From contig NC_084836.1 in the NCBI RefSeq assembly GCF_033115175.1, forward strand, positions 71,409,297 to 71,473,296: DNA of 64,000 nucleotides, given 5' to 3'. The notes under the pieces are model-generated. The model did no database searches and was not told the origin of the DNA. It was given only the letters and a program-made list of their open reading frames with translations. Shown piece after piece: positions 62,101 through 64,000 of this stretch (position 1 is the first letter of the stretch; every line of letters begins with the position of its first letter). This DNA is from Lepus europaeus. Its lineage: Eukaryota; Chordata; Mammalia; Lagomorpha; Leporidae. The position numbers were made by a program, and so were the translations under genes.

Positions 62101-62950
62101 TAAGCATATTTATCATTTTCCTTTTGTTTTTCTTGAAGATTTATCTATTTGAAAGGCAGAGTTGCAGAGAGAGTGAGAGATTGATTTTCCATCTACTGGT
62201 TTACTCCCCAAATGGCCACAATGGCCAGGACCCAGCCAGGCTGAAGTCTGAAGCCAGTATCTCCATACTGGTCTTCCACATGGGTGGTAGGGACCCAAGC
62301 ACTTGGGCCATCTTCTGCTGATTTATGTAAGATATTTGTATTTGCCACAATGTCATTCTTTTGAATAGCTCTTAATTTCCTAGGAGTACTAGTGCTGTTT
62401 GCTCAGCCCTACCTAACATTCTCCTAAGAGAGAACAGGTGTGATGTCCTTGATTTAATGAGATTGAGGACTCATTGAGAGTTAAGTGAGGACTGATTGAG
62501 AATTAAGTGCTAGTAAATGACAGTTGTGTTTTGAGAAGTAACTTTGAAAATTACCAGTTGCATTTGGTTTTCTGTATCAGATGTATTTGAAATTATTTAC
62601 TGTAGTCTAGACCTTGAGTTTTACATGGGTAGACAACTCTGTCTTATTTTGTACCTCTCATAGATCCTGTTTTATTTCCCTTGACCGTTTCTCCAGATAT
62701 CTGTCAGGATACGAATCAGGTTCTCTTCAAATGCTGCCAGGGATCTGAAGAGGTTCCCTGCAACAAGCCGGTTCCTGTAAGCCTCTCTGAGGATCCCTGC
62801 TGCCCACTGCACTTCCAGTTGCCTCCTCAGATGTATAAGCCCGAGCAGGTACTGTCTGTGCCAGACGATCTGGAAGCCGGCCCCACGGATCTGTACTTGA
62901 GTGCTTCTGAGCTTCAGCCCACTGAGAGTTTACCTCTGGAGTTCAGTGAT
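45537..62950 (+). CDS. KANSL2: KANSL2, NSL complex subunit 2 (spliced, 7 coding exons, 3' end outside window)
   Basis: KANSL2 is a subunit of the NSL complex, in which KAT8/MOF acetylates histone H4 with KANSL1, KANSL3, WDR5, MCRS1 and others in the nucleus. Coding exons 45537-45787, 46532-46710, 47118-47232, 52022-52185, 52734-52900, 54650-54746 and 62697-62950 join in phase to 409 residues; human is 492 from memory. Two Cys/His clusters fit the tandem zf-C3Hc3H modules: about residues 27-104 ([26 protein letters not shown]) and about 302-375 (RCLAF, RCSNQ, HCLTHIC, KCCQG, PCNKP, CCPLHF). Between them are an acidic stretch and a basic, helix-forming part. At least one 3' coding exon lies past 64,000. 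The start is the ATG of [10 protein letters not shown]. Confidence 0.96.
45788..46531 (+). other. KANSL2 intron 2
   Basis: Unique, SINE-free intron. TTGAAAATGAAGGGA is repeated at about 45,989 and 46,019. No RNA gene could be supported. Confidence 0.5.
46532..46710 (+). CDS. KANSL2: KANSL2 exon 3
   Basis: Encodes [16 protein letters not shown] through ASRIL, completing the first zinc-type module at FCVEH. Acceptor after CTCCTTAG, donor GTAAGG. Confidence 0.95.
46855..46935 (+). ncRNA. possible degenerate H/ACA-like hairpin in KANSL2 intron 3
   Basis: TTTCCTGA pairs with TCAGGAAA around 46,859-46,927, followed by AGAATA, a good H-box match. The loop shares TTCATTGCTGTT with the 5' hairpin at 48,551. 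No second hairpin ending in ACA is visible downstream, so it may be a decayed paralogue or chance. Confidence 0.25.
47118..47232 (+). CDS. KANSL2: KANSL2 exon 4
   Basis: Encodes the acidic linker [19 protein letters not shown] through SDQEDPL. Asp, Glu and Ser dominate. Acceptor GCCTCAG, donor GTAAGT. Confidence 0.95.
47668..48542 (-). mobile_element. three C SINEs in KANSL2 intron 4
   Basis: About 47668-47930 (old), 47951-48280 and 48293-48542 (internally deleted). The 48,551 snoRNA candidate starts right after. Confidence 0.72.
48551..48704 (+). ncRNA. H/ACA snoRNA candidate in KANSL2 intron 4
   Basis: The 3' hairpin has a perfect 12-bp base stem, 48632-48643 with 48687-48698, followed directly by ACA (48699-48701) and three bases. 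The 5' hairpin closes with 11 consecutive pairs, 48551-48561 with 48605-48615 (two G-U). The hinge 48616-48631 has AGAAAG, five of six matches to the H box ANANNA. It lies in SINE-free sequence between dense SINE clusters, as a conserved intronic RNA would. Likely a SNORA2/SNORA34 relative hosted by this gene. Confidence 0.65.
48705..49237 (+). other. unique part of KANSL2 intron 4
   Basis: No repeat recognised. Contains a short CCCCGTTGTTATTCGGGG hairpin at 48,711 just after the snoRNA candidate. Confidence 0.5.
49238..49867 (-). mobile_element. two C SINEs in a row
   Basis: 49238-49542 (CACTGTGCCGCACCC) and 49543-49867 (CACAACACCGGCCCC). Confidence 0.78.
50151..50484 (+). mobile_element. 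young C SINE, CATGGGAG subfamily
   Basis: GGCCGGCGCTGTGGCTCAATAG to CTGCCTGTA-A(n). AAGACTTGGTTAACCT flanks both ends exactly (50135-50150 and after the A-run), so the empty site can be read off. Confidence 0.95.
50757..51097 (-). mobile_element. C SINE
   Basis: Poly-T to CAGCGCGGGCCCC. ATCTGATATGCTTT and ATCTGATAGGCTTT form the target duplication. Confidence 0.85.
51205..51544 (-). mobile_element. young C SINE, CATGGGAG subfamily
   Basis: GACAGGCAGAGTGGAC to GCCGCGGCGCCAGCC. TAGTCTACACTTT on both sides (TSD). Confidence 0.93.
51672..51960 (-). mobile_element. old C SINE
   Basis: AAAGATTTATTTATTTATTTTTTG to TAATGCTGGCTCC; ends 60 bases before KANSL2 exon 5. Confidence 0.65.
52022..52185 (+). 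CDS. KANSL2: KANSL2 exon 5
   Basis: Encodes [18 protein letters not shown] through KVEHEAL, a Lys/Arg-rich probable helix. The only phase-compatible exit is AG then GCAAGT, a GC donor. The next GT (52191, in GTCTTA) would put a stop at once when joined to exon 6. Confidence 0.95.
52320..52650 (-). mobile_element. C SINE behind a (TC)n tract
   Basis: (TC)n at 52320-52345, poly-T, then AGATTTATTTATTGTTTGAAAG to GCTGTGCCACAGTCC. The GC donor of intron 5 lies 135 bases upstream. Confidence 0.75.
52734..52900 (+). CDS. KANSL2: KANSL2 exon 6
   Basis: Encodes [18 protein letters not shown] through TDGAAQQ, a charged helical segment. Acceptor TTTCCCAG, donor GTGATT. The junction gives Gly-Gly-Ser where I recall Gly-Ser-Ser in human. 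Confidence 0.94.
53170..53370. repeat. possible MIR-class fragment in KANSL2 intron 6
   Basis: CAGTCCTGGCTCTGTAATCT and ATGGGTTCCAATCTTAGTCC carry MIR-like pieces. The preceding 52,920-53,120 (AAGGGCCATTTTGATATTTA, GTGGGCCATCCAAAATTATC) looks like an old DNA-transposon remnant that I cannot name. Confidence 0.3.
53467..53839 (-). mobile_element. C SINE with internal duplications
   Basis: A 28-base unit (CCATCCATTTGTTCACTCCC and following bases to ATGG) is tandemly repeated near 53,537-53,593. The head GTGCTACAGC is also doubled. Confidence 0.78.
53846..54170 (-). mobile_element. C SINE inserted beside another
   Basis: GCCAGGCAGAGTTACACAG to GCCATGGAGCCGGCCC. (G/A)TGATCATT flanks both ends. 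Confidence 0.82.
54194..54504 (-). mobile_element. old, diverged C SINE
   Basis: ATTTGCAAGACAGATATCTC to CAAATGCCCACCC. Confidence 0.6.
54650..54746 (+). CDS. KANSL2: KANSL2 exon 7
   Basis: 97-base exon encoding [20 protein letters not shown] through RHCLT plus one base. It opens the second Cys/His module. The donor at 54747 reads GTATCCTTT, a perfect U12-type 5' splice site. Confidence 0.94.
54838..54977 (+). ncRNA. H/ACA snoRNA candidate in KANSL2 intron 7
   Basis: Two hairpins joined by a hinge with an exact H box AAAGAA (54898-54903) and ending in ACA (54972-54974) three bases before the 3' end. The 3' hairpin has a basal stem 54907-54912/54965-54970 (6 bp, one G-U). Its internal pocket is 54913-54921 and 54958-54964. 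The upper stem is 54922-54928/54951-54957 plus 54929-54934/54940-54945. The 5' hairpin closes with GGC/GCC and CCTG/CAGG. From memory, human KANSL2 hosts SNORA2A/2B and SNORA34; which one this is cannot be settled here. Confidence 0.65.
54978..55404 (+). other. unique part of KANSL2 intron 7
   Basis: SINE-free AT-rich sequence after the snoRNA candidate. Nothing further recognised. Confidence 0.5.
55405..55729 (-). mobile_element. C SINE
   Basis: Poly-T, GACAGGTAGAGTTACAGAC to GCCATGGCTGGCCA. TGAAAGTACAT and CGAAAGTACAT form the TSD. Confidence 0.85.
55922..56686 (-). mobile_element. young-type C SINE (-), + fragment, and truncated (-) C SINE
   Basis: 55922-56218 on -, 56219-56452 on + (head missing, AAATAAATAAGTAGATC tail), 56453-56686 on - (tail missing). 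Confidence 0.7.
56700..57008 (+). mobile_element. old L1 3' fragment
   Basis: CTGCCAGTGGGAATATAAAT, TTTGGAAAGCAGTTTC and AAATCATGGCACAGCATAAT follow sense L1M 3'-region order. A C SINE then interrupts it; the same element may resume at 57,323. Confidence 0.55.
57009..57322 (-). mobile_element. C SINE with (CA)n
   Basis: ATTTGAAAGAGACACACACAC to CAGCTCTAGCCC; it splits an old L1 piece. Confidence 0.7.
57323..57510 (+). mobile_element. old L1 3' fragment, probable continuation
   Basis: AAATACTGGGAAGGAATG and CTGTATTTTAAATACTTCC resemble the last part of an L1M 3' UTR. It probably belongs with the fragment ending at 57,008, split by a C SINE. Confidence 0.45.
57511..57930 (+). other. unique part of KANSL2 intron 7
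   Basis: No recognised repeat or gene. Moderately T-rich. Confidence 0.45.
57940..58290 (-). mobile_element. young-type C SINE
   Basis: GATAGGCAGAGTGGATAGTG to GCTACAGCGCCGGCCC. (A)GATTTTTA at both ends. Confidence 0.9.
58293..58603 (-). mobile_element. older-type C SINE
   Basis: AAAAATATTTGAAGGGCAG to CACAGCGTTGGCCCC. Confidence 0.78.
58656..58981 (+). mobile_element. young-type C SINE
   Basis: GGCCGGTGCGGTGGCTTAAC to CTGCCTGTC-A(n), flanked by AATTATT. Confidence 0.88.
59090..59413 (-). mobile_element. young-type C SINE with (AG)n and internal deletion
   Basis: (AG)n at 59127-59160. The CTCCTGGTCTCCCATG segment is missing after CAGGTGCTTCGG. TCATATGTATTTT on both sides (TSD). Confidence 0.88.
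59426..59741 (-). mobile_element. older-type C SINE
   Basis: AAAGATTTATGTATTTAC to ACCATGCCAGCCC. Confidence 0.72.
60040..60346 (-). mobile_element. older-type C SINE
   Basis: AAAGATTTGTTTATTTGAAAGG to CACAGTGCTGGCCC. Confidence 0.78.
60432..60771 (-). mobile_element. young C SINE, CATGGGAG subfamily
   Basis: GACAGGCAGAGTGGAC to GCCACGGCGCCGGCC with GGTAGCGCGCTG and CATGGGGTGCAGG; GAAAGAT on both sides. Confidence 0.93.
60795..61123 (-). mobile_element. C SINE
   Basis: ATTTATATATTTATTCTTAAC to ACCACAGCGCCGGCC. Confidence 0.78.
61151..61425 (+). mobile_element. old C SINE
   Basis: GGGGCAGACCTTGGTGCAAA to CTGCCTTTCAGGTAAATC. Confidence 0.65.
61516..61856 (+). mobile_element. young C SINE, CATGGGAG subfamily, near intact
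   Basis: GGCCGGCGCCGTGGCTCAAC to CTGCCTGTT-A(n) with CATCGGAACAG and GCGCGCTACCGCGG. AAATTGTGTTTTGTAG flanks both ends exactly (61501-61516 and after the A-run). Confidence 0.95.
61872..62133 (+). other. unique part of KANSL2 intron 7
   Basis: AT-rich intron; nothing recognised. Confidence 0.45.
62134..62323 (-). mobile_element. truncated C SINE
   Basis: AAGATTTATCTATTTGAAAGG to GGGCCATCTTCTGCTG. The following 62,324-62,690 is unique intron leading to the U12-type acceptor. Confidence 0.7.
62697..62950 (+). CDS. KANSL2: KANSL2 exon 8
   Basis: Encodes [19 protein letters not shown] through LPLEFSD and completes the second Cys/His module (KCCQ, PCNK, CCPLHF). Acceptor after TTCTCCAG with a U12-type branch motif 12 bases upstream; donor GTAAGT. 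Confidence 0.96.
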
Positions 62951-63199
62951 GTAAGTTAGAGAAGCTCTGCTCTGCTTGGCCCTGGAGACAAGGCCTTATT
63001 TATTGGTGGTGAGAATAAGGTAGTTTTTTTTTTTTTTGTGGTCAGGAGAATTGAAGTGATAAGATGTGTGGTTATATTTGTATGTTAATGTGCTCATTTT
63101 GAGAGTTCTGTCCTATCCTTTTTCTTCTGCCTTTTTTTTTCTTGCTGTTTTTCTTACCTTTTTGGAGATATAATCAGATGCCATAAAGTCTGCTCTTTG

Positions 63200-63450
63200 A
63201 AAGCATATGAGTCAGTGTTCTAAAGTATGTTCCTAAGCTCCGCAACCATCAGCCCCAAGAGGAAGCCAAAGCCTATTAGCAGTCGCTCCTCATTTCTCCT
63301 CCCCTGTACCCTGTCAGCACACTGGTTGTCTTTCATGTGTAAACCTGCCTATTCTGGGCAGTGTATAAATATGGTCTTTGTCCAGCTTCTTTGACTTAGC
63401 AGTTTTTTAAGGCTTATCCATGTTGTAGTGTGTGTCAGGATATCATTCTT
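63200..63450 (-). mobile_element. old L1 fragment
   Basis: CTCCGCAACCATCAGCCCCA, ATTAGCAGTCGCTCC, CCTGCCTATTCTGGGCAG and TTATCCATGTTGTAGTG match antisense L1M sequence in order. Confidence 0.65.
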
Positions 63451-63451
63451 T

Positions 63452-64000
63452 TTTTTTTTTTGTGGCTGAATTAATTAACATTTAAATTATTTGAGGGGTA
63501 GAGAGAGTACCCCTTCCCCCAGTCTGCTGATTACTTCCCCAAATGCCCACACCAGCTGGGACTGGGCTGAGCTGGAGCTGGGAGCTGAGGACTCAGTCCA
63601 AGTCTGTCCAGGCTGAGTTAGGCTGCAGCCAGGAGCTCAGAACTCCATTTGAGCTTTCCTTGTGCAGGGACCCACATTCTTGAGCCACCATATGCTGCCT
63701 CCTAGGTTGTGTATTAGCGAAAGCTGGAGTTGAGAGTGGAGCTGAGATATGTGTGGAAGCAGCAGATGATGGCTCAGAAACTTTGAGTCCCTGCCAAGCA
63801 CATGGGAGACTCGGATGGAGTTCTTGGCTCCTGACTTTGGCCTGGCTATTGACACCATTTGGGGAGTGAGCAACATTAGGTTACGATATTGGTTAAAATG
63901 CCTGCATCCCATATCAGAGTACCTGGGTTTGTGTCCTGACTCTACCTTCTGACTCCAGCTTCCTGCTAATGGAGACCCTTGGGAGGTGCTCAAGTAGTTG
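63452..64000. mobile_element. C SINE fragments at window end
   Basis: 63452-63740 on - (old), 63747-63868 a + body fragment, 63870-64000 a + copy running out of the window (CATCCCATATCAGAGTACC). Confidence 0.6.

Overview
The window is nuclear DNA from a lagomorph, most likely rabbit (Oryctolagus) or a close relative. Two things show this: two vertebrate protein genes with spliced exons, and about one hundred copies of the tRNA-derived lagomorph C repeat (C SINE) on both strands. Species below the order level is inferred, not shown.

Layout. 1-5.9 kb is repeat-rich upstream sequence (C SINEs, old L1 and L2 pieces). 5.9-7.6 kb is a CpG-rich promoter. From 6,818 to 37,699 lie the nine coding exons of CCNT1 (cyclin T1, the regulatory partner of CDK9 in P-TEFb); they splice to one open frame of 725 codons. 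A 4.5-kb SINE-free 3' UTR runs to a poly(A) signal at 42,211. A 2.7-kb intergenic gap holds SINEs and an antisense solo LTR (44,161-44,582). A second CpG island (about 44.7-45.5 kb) carries the promoter and non-coding exon 1 of KANSL2, a subunit of the NSL histone acetyltransferase complex. Seven KANSL2 coding exons follow (45,529-62,950), giving 409 residues; the rest of the gene lies beyond the window. Both genes are on the + strand, head to tail, as in the CCNT1-KANSL2 neighbourhood known from human chromosome 12.

Points of interest. (1) CCNT1 intron 1 and KANSL2 intron 7 both look like minor-spliceosome (U12-type) introns, and KANSL2 intron 5 has a GC-AG donor. (2) KANSL2 introns 4 and 7 each contain a convincing H/ACA snoRNA fold; one lies inside the U12-type intron. 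(3) Cyclin T1 keeps Cys261, the residue tied to Tat/TAR co-factor function in human, which mouse lacks. (4) There are several nested transposon insertions, two solo-LTR candidates, a U6 pseudogene that may be a chimeric retrocopy, and a datable young C SINE subfamily with clean target-site duplications.

Both genes act in transcription by RNA polymerase II: cyclin T1-CDK9 releases paused polymerase, and the NSL complex acetylates promoter histones. The tandem arrangement does not by itself show that they are co-regulated. No prokaryotic, CRISPR or novel protein-coding system is visible. Almost all other long open frames are SINE sequence read in six frames.
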